A stretch of 64,000 bases of DNA from Hydromicrobium sp964517765 (GCA_964517765.1 CAZFEN010000004.1:19299-83298); one strand, 5' to 3'. Shown: positions 53,442 through 61,861, counted from the stretch's first letter. Numbers and translations: made by a program. Notes: generated from the letters alone by a model not told the origin.

Positions 53442-54281
53442 TTAACTCAAACTTACTTTCTCTTCGATTTCGGAAAATAATTCAATAATATCCATAGATG
53501 CTTCCGTTCCCGGAAATGCCGTAAAAACCGGTTCTTTTTTTGATAATATAGATTCCTGATAATGAACCAGATACCTTATCTTCTGGTCAAATATAATAAA
53601 CTTATGGCCATAGGTTTCTCTTAGAATATCTATCACAATTTCCGGAATTTTCTTTCTTTTTTCAAAGGCATTGATCACGATTCCTGCAATTTTTATTCTG
53701 ATGCCATATTTTCTTTCGAGATTTTTGATTATTCTTGTTAGATAATCAATATCAAGAAAAGAAAACAACTCCGGCTTTATTACCACAATCATCTTCCGTG
53801 CATAAATAATCGATGTGGTTGAAAGAAGAGAAAAATTGGGTTGTGAATCTATGACCACATAATCATAATCATTTCTGCCTATATTTTTTTCAAAAATATC
53901 TTTTAATATTGTATTTCTATAATATGCCTTATAAATTTTTTCCTCGCTTAAAGTTTTATTTATCAAATAATCTGTCAGATATTCTTCAATAAGCGAAATA
54001 TTATTTGAAGAAGGCAGCAGATCTATATTTTCAGTAATTCTTATTACATAATCCTTAAAATTTATATCTTTTCCTTTTAATGAATCAATCATGAGATTAT
54101 CGAGATTAGTCTTGCTGTTATTAGATTCTTTACCAAAAGCCTGGGCCAGGTTTGTTTGTGGATCAAAATCCATAAAAAGGACCTTCTTGTTTTTTTTCTC
54201 TGCCAGATACCAGCCGTAGTTATAGCAGATAGTCGTCTTTCCGGTTCCGCCCTTTGTATTAAAAAAAACGATTCTTTCCAT
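53442..54281 (-). CDS. ParA-family ATPase
   Basis: Deviant Walker A KGGTGKTT is at residues 9-16. DFDPQTNLAQAFG (near 39) and YDYVVIDSQPNFSLLS (near 130) complete the MinD/ParA ATP site. I start it at the ATG at 54281, which has AGGA 6 nt upstream and gives 279 residues; the open frame to 54317 has no family resemblance. No parB is adjacent. The bactofilin gene immediately downstream suggests it positions bactofilin or cargo, not plasmid DNA. Confidence 0.9.
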   Translation of the reverse strand: MERIVFFNTKGGTGKTTICYNYGWYLAEKKNKKVLFMDFDPQTNLAQAFGKESNNSKTNLDNLMIDSLKGKDINFKDYVIRITENIDLLPSSNNISLIEEYLTDYLINKTLSEEKIYKAYYRNTILKDIFEKNIGRNDYDYVVIDSQPNFSLLSTTSIIYARKMIVVIKPELFSFLDIDYLTRIIKNLERKYGIRIKIAGIVINAFEKRKKIPEIVIDILRETYGHKFIIFDQKIRYLVHYQESILSKKEPVFTAFPGTEASMDIIELFSEIEEKVSLS

Positions 54282-54532
54282 TTTAATCCTGGTATGGATT
54301 ATAAAATTAAGAAACAACGTAAAAAAACAATAATTTTAGAATATATACAGTATATATATTTCTGGCTTGACTACATTATAATTATATTTAATATTAAAAA
54401 AAAGGTTAAATATCAAAATATTATCGCAATTAAAATAGGCTTTTTGAAAGATAGATGTGAAAATATTAAAAAATTATTAGAATTTTATTATATTTATTAA
54501 AATTAAATTATTGTTAAGCTTCCGGTTATTTA

Positions 54533-55984
54533 TTAACCCTTTAACACTCCAAGAGGTCTAAGTCTTATTGCCTTTTTGGAAATTCCGGCAAAATGAGCCA
54601 CATCCACTACCCTCGTTACATCCTTATAAGCCTGAGGAGCTTCTTCTGCCAGACCTGACATGCTTCCGGCAATTACAACGATCCCTTTCTTATCAAAAAG
54701 CTCTTTTTTGAGTTCGCTCCCCCGTATGACTTTCTTTGCCTGCGTCCTGCTCATGAGTCTTCCGGCTCCATGGCAGGTTGAACCAAAGCTCTCGCTCATT
54801 GCCTTTTCCGTCCCCAGAAGAATATAAGAATATCTGCCCATGTCTCCGGGAATTATCACGGGCTGTCCAATGCTCTTATACTTATCAGGAGTATCTTTAT
54901 GCCCGGGAGGATAAGCCCTTGTGGCACCTTTTCTATGCACGCACACTTTATTTAGTTTACCATTGATATTATGTTCCTCGATTTTGGCTATATTATGGGA
55001 TATATCAAATATTGTACCCAGACCCAATTTCTCCGAAGACTTACCAAAAAATCTTTCGAATGTAGCTCTTACCCAGTGAGCCAGACAATGCCTGTTTACC
55101 ATAGCATAATTAGCGGCGCAGATCATAGCCTGATAATACTTTCTTCCTTCCGGGGAAGATACAGGTGCGCAGGCCAGCTGTCTATCCGGTAATTTTATTC
55201 CATATTTTACAGCAGCCTGCTGCATCACTCTTATGTAATCGCTGCATATCTGATGGCCAAGTCCCCGGGAGCCGGAATGTATCATTATTGTCACCTGGTC
55301 CTTTTTAAGACCGAAAGATTCCGCTGCCCGGGCATCATAAATTTCATCTACTGCCTGGATTTCCAAAAAATGATTTCCTGATCCAAGGGTTCCTATCTGG
55401 CCCATTCCTCTATCAAGTGCAAGATTACTTACAAAATCAGCATTGGCATCTTCCATGCAGCCTTTTTCTTCTATGAAATCTTTATCTTCTTCCCATCCAT
55501 AGCCATTCTTAACGGCCCAGCCAACACCTTCGGATAGTAATTGTATCAGTTGATTTTTAGATAACTTGATTCTCCCCTTACTGCCTACGCCTCTGGGTAT
55601 ATTGAAAGACAGTGCAGCCATTATATCTTCAATCCTGTCTTTTATATCCCTGACTTCCAATCCTGTGCGCATGGTCCTGACACCACAGGATATATCAAAA
55701 CCGACACCACCCGGTGAGATCACTCCTCTTTCCAGATCAAAGGCAGCTACTCCACCAATAGGAAATCCATATCCATAATGTATATCCGGCATAGCGTAAG
55801 AGGCTTTCAGGATTCCGGGAAGAGTTGAAACGTTTATTACCTGTTCTATGGTATTTCCACTCACGGCATAATCCAATAACTCCTTATCGGCAAAAATTAT
55901 ACCCGGAACTTTCATGCCGTATCTTTCATCTTTTTCTATTTCCCACTTATAATCACTTATTTTTTTAATCTTAAAATCGTTTAT
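54533..55984 (-). CDS. rtcB: RNA-splicing ligase RtcB, apparently with an ATA start
   Basis: RtcB joins 2',3'-cyclic phosphate and 5'-OH RNA ends using GTP and Mn2+. GGVGFDISCGVRTM (metal Cys), GTLGSGNHFLEIQ, MIHSGSRGLGHQI and CVHRKGATRAYPPG (guanylylated His region) are all present. The first ATG is at 55915, but the same frame upstream encodes ISDYKWEIEKDERYGMKVPG, matching the conserved RtcB N-terminus. No ATG, GTG or TTG is in frame there. An AGAGGGGGG ribosome binding site lies 7 nt before ATA at 55984-55982. The gene follows archease by 17 nt. Confidence 0.92.
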   Translation of the reverse strand: MNDFKIKKISDYKWEIEKDERYGMKVPGIIFADKELLDYAVSGNTIEQVINVSTLPGILKASYAMPDIHYGYGFPIGGVAAFDLERGVISPGGVGFDISCGVRTMRTGLEVRDIKDRIEDIMAALSFNIPRGVGSKGRIKLSKNQLIQLLSEGVGWAVKNGYGWEEDKDFIEEKGCMEDANADFVSNLALDRGMGQIGTLGSGNHFLEIQAVDEIYDARAAESFGLKKDQVTIMIHSGSRGLGHQICSDYIRVMQQAAVKYGIKLPDRQLACAPVSSPEGRKYYQAMICAANYAMVNRHCLAHWVRATFERFFGKSSEKLGLGTIFDISHNIAKIEEHNINGKLNKVCVHRKGATRAYPPGHKDTPDKYKSIGQPVIIPGDMGRYSYILLGTEKAMSESFGSTCHGAGRLMSRTQAKKVIRGSELKKELFDKKGIVVIAGSMSGLAEEAPQAYKDVTRVVDVAHFAGISKKAIRLRPLGVLKG

Positions 55985-56001
55985 AGTAAATCCCCCCTCT
56001 G

Positions 56002-56469
56002 TCAGATATCAAAAATAACCCTGCCTTTCCAATTATGGCCCCTTGCATTTCTAATTATTTCAAGCCTGTGATAGGTCGGTGCTTTTATGGTTACTCTTAT
56101 TTCATGTTTATCAGGATCTACTTTCTCTCCTAAAATTTGAGCATTCAGTACCAGTTTATGATTCCTCCTGCCAATCTTATCAACCCTGAACTCCGAAAAT
56201 AAAGTATCATCAACTTCATAGCGATAGATCAATCTTTCCAACCATAACACCAGTAAATCTTCAAAATTCGTATTCTTACCGGTTATTCTGATACTTTTTT
56301 TCTCCATAGGTTTTACGGACCTGAGATCGCACATAATGGAAAACATACCTTTTCCTGCATTTTCAAACAGCGCCTCAGGAGTGTCTCCATAAAATTCTAT
56401 GCCGATATCCGAAAGATGATCTATTATTCTATAATCTTTGACATCCCTTTTGAGTTTATTATGATTCAT
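56002..56469 (-). CDS. Archease, RtcB cofactor
   Basis: Archease speeds RtcB guanylylation and allows multiple turnovers. YRIIDHLSDIGIEFYGDTPE is the conserved N-terminal metal-binding segment, with Asp and His. EDLLVLWLERLIYRYEVDD and the C-terminal AKGVTYH-like IKAPTYHRLEI complete the fold. It is 155 residues. It stands directly upstream of rtcB, the usual pairing. Confidence 0.93.
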   Translation of the reverse strand: MNHNKLKRDVKDYRIIDHLSDIGIEFYGDTPEALFENAGKGMFSIMCDLRSVKPMEKKSIRITGKNTNFEDLLVLWLERLIYRYEVDDTLFSEFRVDKIGRRNHKLVLNAQILGEKVDPDKHEIRVTIKAPTYHRLEIIRNARGHNWKGRVIFDI

Positions 56470-56813
56470 GCTATTTCCACAATCTATTTTTACTGATATT
56501 TTTCTTTAAAAAATCCCTGCTCTGCAATTTATATTCTATCAATAAATCAAAAAAATTATATTTTCTTTTAAAATACGTGATAAAAGCTTGAAGTATCACC
56601 AAATTGTAGGCTAAATCAATTGAAAATATGCATTATTTTGTTTAAAATAATACAATTATCTTTTATAAATACTTAAAATTTATGTTTGAATCCGGACATA
56701 AGGAAAATATAGATCTTTCAAAAAACAGCAACCATTTCAAATATAATATTTTACTGCCGCCCGGGTCCGTCCGGATCAAAGAGAAATGAAAAATCATTTT
56801 TAAAGGAGTCTAT
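56470..56813 (+). promoter_or_regulatory. Upstream region of the hydrogenase operon
   Basis: This 344-nt region separates the divergent archease and hydrogenase genes. It holds a candidate promoter, TTGAAA (56620-56625) and TAAAAT (56643-56648) 17 nt apart. It also holds an inverted repeat GTGATA/TATCAC (56577-56599) just upstream of the promoter. A second inverted repeat ATCCGGAC/GTCCGGAT (56690-56697 and 56769-56776) lies in the ~160-nt leader. A strong AAGGAG ribosome binding site precedes the ATG at 56814. Confidence 0.5.
56682..56789 (+). CDS. Possible 35-residue ORF in the hydrogenase leader
   Basis: ATG at 56682 opens a frame that begins MFESGHKENIDLSKNSNHFK and ends PPGSVRIKEK before a TGA. 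No ribosome binding site is seen, and I know no homologue. The GC-rich end (CCGCCCGGGTCCG) stands out from the AT-rich surroundings. It could be a leader peptide, a remnant or chance. Confidence 0.2.
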   Translation: MFESGHKENIDLSKNSNHFKYNILLPPGSVRIKEK

Positions 56814-57704
56814 ATGGATATAAAAAAAAGTGCTCCCATGTCTGTTATCAGTATCCAGGGTCAAAATTGCACAGGCTGCGTTACATCCACGCTCTGTTCT
56901 GAATACCCTTCCATCAAGAATTTATTGCTCCAGGACATAATCCCCGGTTATAAACTTGAGTTTGTATTTCATCCAAATATCATGACTGCAAGTGGAAATC
57001 TCGCAATGGAGATACTTGAAAACGCTGCAAAGAAAAAGGGGTACGTCTTGATTATCGATGGTGCCATCCCAACCGCCGATAGTGGCATTTATTGTATTAC
57101 CGGAGAAAAAGATGGCAGGAAATATACTATACTGGAAGAAACATTAAAGCTTGCACCGGATGCACTGTTTATAATCGCTCTTGGAACCTGTGCCTCGTTT
57201 GGTGGAATCGCTGCCGCAAATCCAAACCCCACCGGAGCACAAAGTGTGGGAGACATACTTTCTGCAAACAATATTAAAACCCCGCTTATAAATATACCAG
57301 GATGCCCGCCGCATCCAGACTGGCTTTTCGGCACCATAGAAGAAATACTTACCAGGGGTCTTGAAAATGTGCAGCTTGATGATTTCAAAAGGCCAAAAAC
57401 ATATTTTGGGAAATTGATCCATGAGAATTGTCCCAATAGAGCATATTTTGACGAAGGTAAATTTGCAAAAAAACTGGGTGATGAGGGTTGCCTTTATGAG
57501 CTGGGATGCAAAGGACCCATAACCTATGCCGATTGTCCCAAAAGATTATGGAATGGCAGGACCAATTGGGTCATTGGATGCGGGGCACCATGCAATAGCT
57601 GCACTTCACCCGAATATCCTGATTTCCTGGGAGATTTTTATGAAAGGATAATAGACCTGGAGGTACCCGCAAACGAAAGGAAAGCTAAAATCCAAGAAAA
57701 ATAA
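56814..57704 (+). CDS. [NiFe] hydrogenase small subunit, without Tat signal
   Basis: The small subunit carries three iron-sulfur clusters. Proximal ligands are in QNCTGCV, IALGTCASFGG and IPGCPPHPDW. Distal ligands are in IHENCPNRAYF and CLYELGCKGP. Medial ligands are in DCPKRLWN and APCNSC. An additional Cys256 precedes the medial motif (GCGAPC). The sequence type is that of group 1/2 uptake enzymes. It begins directly with the catalytic domain and has no twin-arginine signal or C-terminal membrane helix, so it should be soluble and cytoplasmic. It is 296 residues. It is first in an operon with the large subunit, metV, metF and a maturation protease. Confidence 0.92.
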   Translation: MDIKKSAPMSVISIQGQNCTGCVTSTLCSEYPSIKNLLLQDIIPGYKLEFVFHPNIMTASGNLAMEILENAAKKKGYVLIIDGAIPTADSGIYCITGEKDGRKYTILEETLKLAPDALFIIALGTCASFGGIAAANPNPTGAQSVGDILSANNIKTPLINIPGCPPHPDWLFGTIEEILTRGLENVQLDDFKRPKTYFGKLIHENCPNRAYFDEGKFAKKLGDEGCLYELGCKGPITYADCPKRLWNGRTNWVIGCGAPCNSCTSPEYPDFLGDFYERIIDLEVPANERKAKIQEK

Positions 57705-57724
57705 GTTTTTAGGAAGGTGAAATT

Positions 57725-59275
57725 TTGAAAAAAATTGTAATACACCCGATAACGAGAATAGAAGGCCATCTTAAAGTAGAAGCAGTAGTGGATAATGGTC
57801 AGGTGAAGGATGCGAATATCAGCGGAACTATGTTCAGAGGTATAGAGATTATGCTAAAGGGCCGGGATCCCAGAGATGCAGTCATGATTACTCAGAGAAT
57901 ATGCGGCGTATGTCCGGAACCGCACGCCATAGCCTCCGTGAGCGCAGTAGATGATTATGCAGGTCTTACCGATAAGATTCCCGAAAATGGAATCCTGATG
58001 AGAAACCTGATTCTGGGTACGAGGAGCATTGCCGATCATATCCTGCATTTTTATATTCTAAGCGGACTTGATTATATAGACCCTGCAAGAGTCCTGGAAT
58101 ATGAAGGAGGAAACAAGGATTTAAACATATTGAAGTATTTTCTCGAACAGGGATATTCCAATCCATTTCTGCCCAGAGATGAAATAGATTATAAGTTTGA
58201 CGCAAAAACAACCAGTATGGTAGCCGGTCATTATCTGAAAGCCCTGGATATTTACAGGAAAACCCAGCAGGCAGCCACTATTTTCGGCGGGAAGTGGCCC
58301 CATGATTCAGCAATCGTAGCGGGTGGTGTAACCGAAAAATTGACTTCAGACAAAATAACCGAGTTTATGTGGAGATTGGAAGAAATCCTGGATTTTACCA
58401 AAAATTGCTACTTGCCTGATGTTGTAGCAGTGGCAAAAACATACAGTGAATATCTGGAAATTGGAAAAGGCTGCCAGAACCTGCTTGCCTATGATTCATA
58501 CAGGATAAAATCAAATGGAAGCTCTAATGATACTCTCCTGAAGGGTGGGCTCGTCAATAATATCGATAAATACAGTGAGATCGATATAAACCAGATAACC
58601 GAAGACGTAACTCACAGCTGGTATAAGGACTCCGAACCCGTCAGTCCCGGCAGAGCTGAGACTGAACCAGCGCCTGGAAAAGAGACAGGTTATTCCTGGA
58701 TCAAATCACCCAGATATAATGGTAAGGTTTACGAAGTTGGCCCTGTTGCTGATGTTCTTTCGACTTATCTCGGCAAAAAAGATCCTTATATTATAAATGT
58801 AGTTGATAGTGCCTTATCGGAAATAGGAGGGAATATTTCCAGCATGTATTCAGTAGCGGGAAGACATCTTGGAAGAGCACTTTCGGCAGAAATTATAGCA
58901 GATCAGCTGTTAAAATGGGCCCGGGAGCTAAAAGCCGGAGAACCCACTGCAGTTGAATACGTCCCTCCTTTCGAAGGGAAGGGAATTGGCCTCTGCTCGG
59001 CACCAAGAGGCGCTCTGGGGCACTGGTTAAATGTAAAAGACGGAAGGATTTCTAATTATCAGATAATCACCCCGACTGCCTGGAATGCATCGCCAAAAGA
59101 CAAAGATGAACAGCCGGGTCCATATGAACAGGCACTTATTGGCCTTAAAATAAAAGAAAGCAATAGCCCTATCGAAATCTTGAGAGTTATAAGAAGTTTT
59201 GACCCCTGTACCGCATGTGCGGTCCATATGGTAACGCCAAAGAGAGATATGATAGCTAAATATAAAATAGTCTAA
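57725..59275 (+). CDS. [NiFe] hydrogenase large subunit precursor
   Basis: The nickel ligands are Cys60 and Cys63 (RICGVCPEPHA) and Cys495 and Cys498 (DPCTACAVH). After His501 a 15-residue tail remains, the peptide removed by a maturation endopeptidase; such a protease gene ends this operon. VTHSWY and SPRYNGKVYEVGPVA are typical of group 1/2 enzymes. It is 516 residues. The start is TTG at 57725, supported by AGGAAGG 7 nt upstream. No cytochrome b, HdrA or diaphorase subunit follows; metV and metF do. Confidence 0.94.
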   Translation: MKKIVIHPITRIEGHLKVEAVVDNGQVKDANISGTMFRGIEIMLKGRDPRDAVMITQRICGVCPEPHAIASVSAVDDYAGLTDKIPENGILMRNLILGTRSIADHILHFYILSGLDYIDPARVLEYEGGNKDLNILKYFLEQGYSNPFLPRDEIDYKFDAKTTSMVAGHYLKALDIYRKTQQAATIFGGKWPHDSAIVAGGVTEKLTSDKITEFMWRLEEILDFTKNCYLPDVVAVAKTYSEYLEIGKGCQNLLAYDSYRIKSNGSSNDTLLKGGLVNNIDKYSEIDINQITEDVTHSWYKDSEPVSPGRAETEPAPGKETGYSWIKSPRYNGKVYEVGPVADVLSTYLGKKDPYIINVVDSALSEIGGNISSMYSVAGRHLGRALSAEIIADQLLKWARELKAGEPTAVEYVPPFEGKGIGLCSAPRGALGHWLNVKDGRISNYQIITPTAWNASPKDKDEQPGPYEQALIGLKIKESNSPIEILRVIRSFDPCTACAVHMVTPKRDMIAKYKIV

Positions 59276-59303
59276 AGATTTTAAATGCTTTTTAGGAGGT
59301 TCT

Positions 59304-59981
59304 ATGATATTAACCGAATTTAAACCTGTAGAAGAATTACTCATAAAACTGAAAGATGAGAAAAAAATATTTATACTCGGGTGCGGTGGTTGCCCCGAAG
59401 GTGCCAACACAGGCGGAAAAGCAGTTCTCGCCAGTACAAAAGAGAAGCTTGAAAATGAGGGGAAAACAATTACCGGTGTTATGGAAATAGATTTTCTTTG
59501 CCAGAAGGCACTGATCCGTTCCAGAATAAAGCCAGGACTTGGCGAAATCAAAAATGCAGATTCTATTCTTGTTTTTTCATGCGGACTTGGTGTCCAGGCA
59601 ACATCTGCAGTTCTGGATAAAGTCTGCCATCCTGCTTTAAATACCATAACTTTCGGCGGGATAACCGGCATGTGGCAGGGTACCGAAAGATGCGATACCT
59701 GCGGAAACTGCATATTGGATTACACAGGCGGAATATGCCCATATACCGCATGCCCCAAAAAGCTTGAAAATGGAGCATGCGCAGGGCAGAGCAACGGTAA
59801 ATGCGAAACAGATCATGAAAGGGACTGTGGTTGGGAACTAATATATAAAAGCTTAAAGAGAATGAACAGACTTGATATATTGAATGAATTCATACCTCCC
59901 AGAGATTATTCAAAAATATTACCGTCCCCTGCCTTAAGAAAAACCAGATTATGGGCACTGGATGAAGAGGAGGTAATATGA
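59304..59981 (+). CDS. metV: Methylene-tetrahydrofolate reductase iron-sulfur partner MetV
   Basis: MetV is the zinc/iron-sulfur protein that partners the short MetF of acetogens. The N-terminal half has FILGCGGCPEGANTGG (Cys27, Cys30) and FSCGLGVQATSAV. The C-terminal half is the Cys-rich domain CDTCGNCILDYTGGICPYTA with CPKKLENGACAGQSNGKCE, enough ligands for one or two [4Fe-4S] clusters. It is 225 residues. It follows the hydrogenase large subunit by 28 nt and overlaps metF by 4 nt, so it is placed to carry electrons between them. Confidence 0.9.
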   Translation: MILTEFKPVEELLIKLKDEKKIFILGCGGCPEGANTGGKAVLASTKEKLENEGKTITGVMEIDFLCQKALIRSRIKPGLGEIKNADSILVFSCGLGVQATSAVLDKVCHPALNTITFGGITGMWQGTERCDTCGNCILDYTGGICPYTACPKKLENGACAGQSNGKCETDHERDCGWELIYKSLKRMNRLDILNEFIPPRDYSKILPSPALRKTRLWALDEEEVI

Positions 59982-60883
59982 TCATGGAAACTCAAATAGA
60001 AAAATCGAAATTCGAAAAAATTCTTGAAGAAGGAAAATTTGCCGTAACCTGTGAAATAGGACCTCCCAAAGGTGCCGAAATCGAAGAGATCAGAGTGGCA
60101 GCCGAAGAGTTAAGAAATATTGCCGACGGAATAAATGTAACCGATCTTCAAAGCTCGGTAATGAGATTGGGATCGCTAACCACATGCCATTTACTGAAAG
60201 ATTGGGGTCTTGATCCCATATTCCAGGTTACCTGCAGGGATAGAAACAGACTTGCTCTTCAATCCGACCTCCTCAGTGCCTATGTCATGGGAATAAGAAA
60301 CGTTCTTGCTCTTACAGGTGACTATACCACAACCGGTGATCACCCACAGGCCGAACCTGTATTTGACCTTGATTCGGTTCAGTTGCTATGGGCAATAAAA
60401 AATCTGGAAGAAGGAAAAGATCTGGCGGGAAATGAACTGACCCAAAAGCCTTCTTTCTTCAAAGGTGCCGTTGTCAATCCGGGCGCCGATACCGAAGCTG
60501 CCTATGAACTTCAGATAATAAAGATGAAAAAAAAGATAGATCAGGGTGCTCAGTTCTTCCAGACTCAGGCTATATTTGACGCAGAGGTCTTTAAAAAATT
60601 CCTTGAAAGGGTCCATAAAGAAAATCTTGATGTCCCGATCCTTGCCGGCATAATTCTTTTAAAATCCGAAAAGATGGCCAATTATATGAACAAATTTGTA
60701 CCCGGTGTATTTGTCCCGGAGCCACTTGTAAAAAAAATGGAAGGAACACAGGACAAAGTCTCTATGTGCATCGAGATTTCATCCGGATTGATAGAAGAAG
60801 TCAGGCCGTATTGTGCCGGTGTTCACATTCAGGCTCTCGGGTGGGAAAAACATATACCCGCCGTTATTAAAAATTTTAGATAA
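59978..60883 (+). CDS. metF: 5,10-methylene-tetrahydrofolate reductase MetF
   Basis: MetF reduces methylene-THF to methyl-THF with FAD. AVTCEIGPPKGAEIEE (catalytic Glu region, near residue 28), NVLALTGDYTTTGDHP (FAD site), FKGAVVNPGA and QGAQFFQTQAIFDAEVF (Gln-rich folate site) are present. At 301 residues it is the short form, which normally needs MetV. A GAGGAGG ribosome binding site lies 5 nt before the ATG. The gene is in one operon with the hydrogenase. Confidence 0.93.
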   Translation: MIMETQIEKSKFEKILEEGKFAVTCEIGPPKGAEIEEIRVAAEELRNIADGINVTDLQSSVMRLGSLTTCHLLKDWGLDPIFQVTCRDRNRLALQSDLLSAYVMGIRNVLALTGDYTTTGDHPQAEPVFDLDSVQLLWAIKNLEEGKDLAGNELTQKPSFFKGAVVNPGADTEAAYELQIIKMKKKIDQGAQFFQTQAIFDAEVFKKFLERVHKENLDVPILAGIILLKSEKMANYMNKFVPGVFVPEPLVKKMEGTQDKVSMCIEISSGLIEEVRPYCAGVHIQALGWEKHIPAVIKNFR

Positions 60884-60887
60884 TCCT

Positions 60888-61427
60888 GTGAAAAATCCTG
60901 AAAAAATCAAAACTATTGTACTTGGTATCGGAAATATTCTGCTCGGAGACGAAGGTATAGGGGTACATATCGTTAAAAGGCTGCAGGAGGAAGATATTCC
61001 TTCCGGAGTGCTAGTAATAGACGGTTCGACAGCAGGTTTCAGGTTATTTCCTCTCTTTGAAACTTACAGGAATTGTAAATTCATTATAATAGATGCCATA
61101 GGAACATCGCGTGATAAAAAATACTCTTCATGCAAGGGGGATCTTTACGAGATACCTTTGAAGAATTTTTACAATGTTGCCAGTTCCGGATATCCGGGCG
61201 CAACCTTTATTTCCTTTCATCAGACAGCACTCATAGATGTATTAAAATTATTCTACCTGACTTACAGGATAAAGATAGATGGATATTTCATTGGAGTAAA
61301 TGTCAACGTAAACGGCAATAAAGATAATACTTTTTCTTTTTCCATGAAATTATCAACGACAGTAGAGAAAAAAATTCCCAGAATAATCGGACTGGTCAAA
61401 AAGAATATAACATTACTTGCCGGTTAA
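60888..61427 (+). CDS. Hydrogenase maturation endopeptidase (HyaD/HycI family)
   Basis: The protease trims the C-terminus of the nickel-loaded large subunit. VLGIGNILLGDEGIGVHIVK with the nickel-sensing Glu/Asp, and FIIIDAIGTS with the second Asp, are diagnostic. A later FHQTALIDVLKL carries the third ligand, His. I start it at GTG 60888, 4 nt after the metF stop, giving 179 residues; the upstream open frame overlaps metF. Its presence shows the operon encodes its own processing step. Confidence 0.9.
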   Translation: MKNPEKIKTIVLGIGNILLGDEGIGVHIVKRLQEEDIPSGVLVIDGSTAGFRLFPLFETYRNCKFIIIDAIGTSRDKKYSSCKGDLYEIPLKNFYNVASSGYPGATFISFHQTALIDVLKLFYLTYRIKIDGYFIGVNVNVNGNKDNTFSFSMKLSTTVEKKIPRIIGLVKKNITLLAG

Positions 61428-61861
61428 CGCCTGTATAATCCCACCAACTGAGCCTTTGCAAGAATACTATTCTCTATTTCTCTTTCTACCTCTGCTCCTT
61501 CTGCCGAAGTACCGATATCCAGGGTAGTATTCAATGCAAAAAGTTTGAAGAAATAACGGTGTGTTCCGGAAGGAGGACAGGGACCGCCATATCCGGATCT
61601 GCCGAAATCGGTTCTTCCTTCCACCGCATTTTGCGGACAGTTGTTTTCTTTTATTTCTTTAATACCGGGATCTATATTCCAGACAGTCCAGTGAACGAAA
61701 GCTCCTCTCGAGGCATCCGGATCATCGACAATCAAGACAAGACTTTTTGCATTCTCCGGCACATCACTTATAAGGAGAGGGGGATTTACATTTTCCCCAT
61801 CACAGGTATATTTTGATGGGATCAATTTATTGTTTTTAAAAACCGGGCTTTGAACATCCAT
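61424..61861 (-). CDS. YbhB/YbcL (Raf kinase inhibitor-like, PEBP) family protein
   Basis: The protein is a small phosphatidylethanolamine-binding-like domain of unknown substrate in bacteria. IPSKYTCDGENVNPPL, LVLIVDDPDASRGAFVHWTV and YGGPCPPSGTHRYFF are the conserved ligand-pocket segments. It is 145 residues. Its end overlaps the convergent end of the hydrogenase protease gene by 4 nt. Confidence 0.93.
   Translation of the reverse strand: MDVQSPVFKNNKLIPSKYTCDGENVNPPLLISDVPENAKSLVLIVDDPDASRGAFVHWTVWNIDPGIKEIKENNCPQNAVEGRTDFGRSGYGGPCPPSGTHRYFFKLFALNTTLDIGTSAEGAEVEREIENSILAKAQLVGLYRR

Noticed and set aside
54156..54500. 114-codon frame on the plus strand opposite and downstream of parA
   Set aside because: The first third is the antisense of the parA Walker region; the remainder is Lys/Ile-rich AT sequence with no ribosome binding site.
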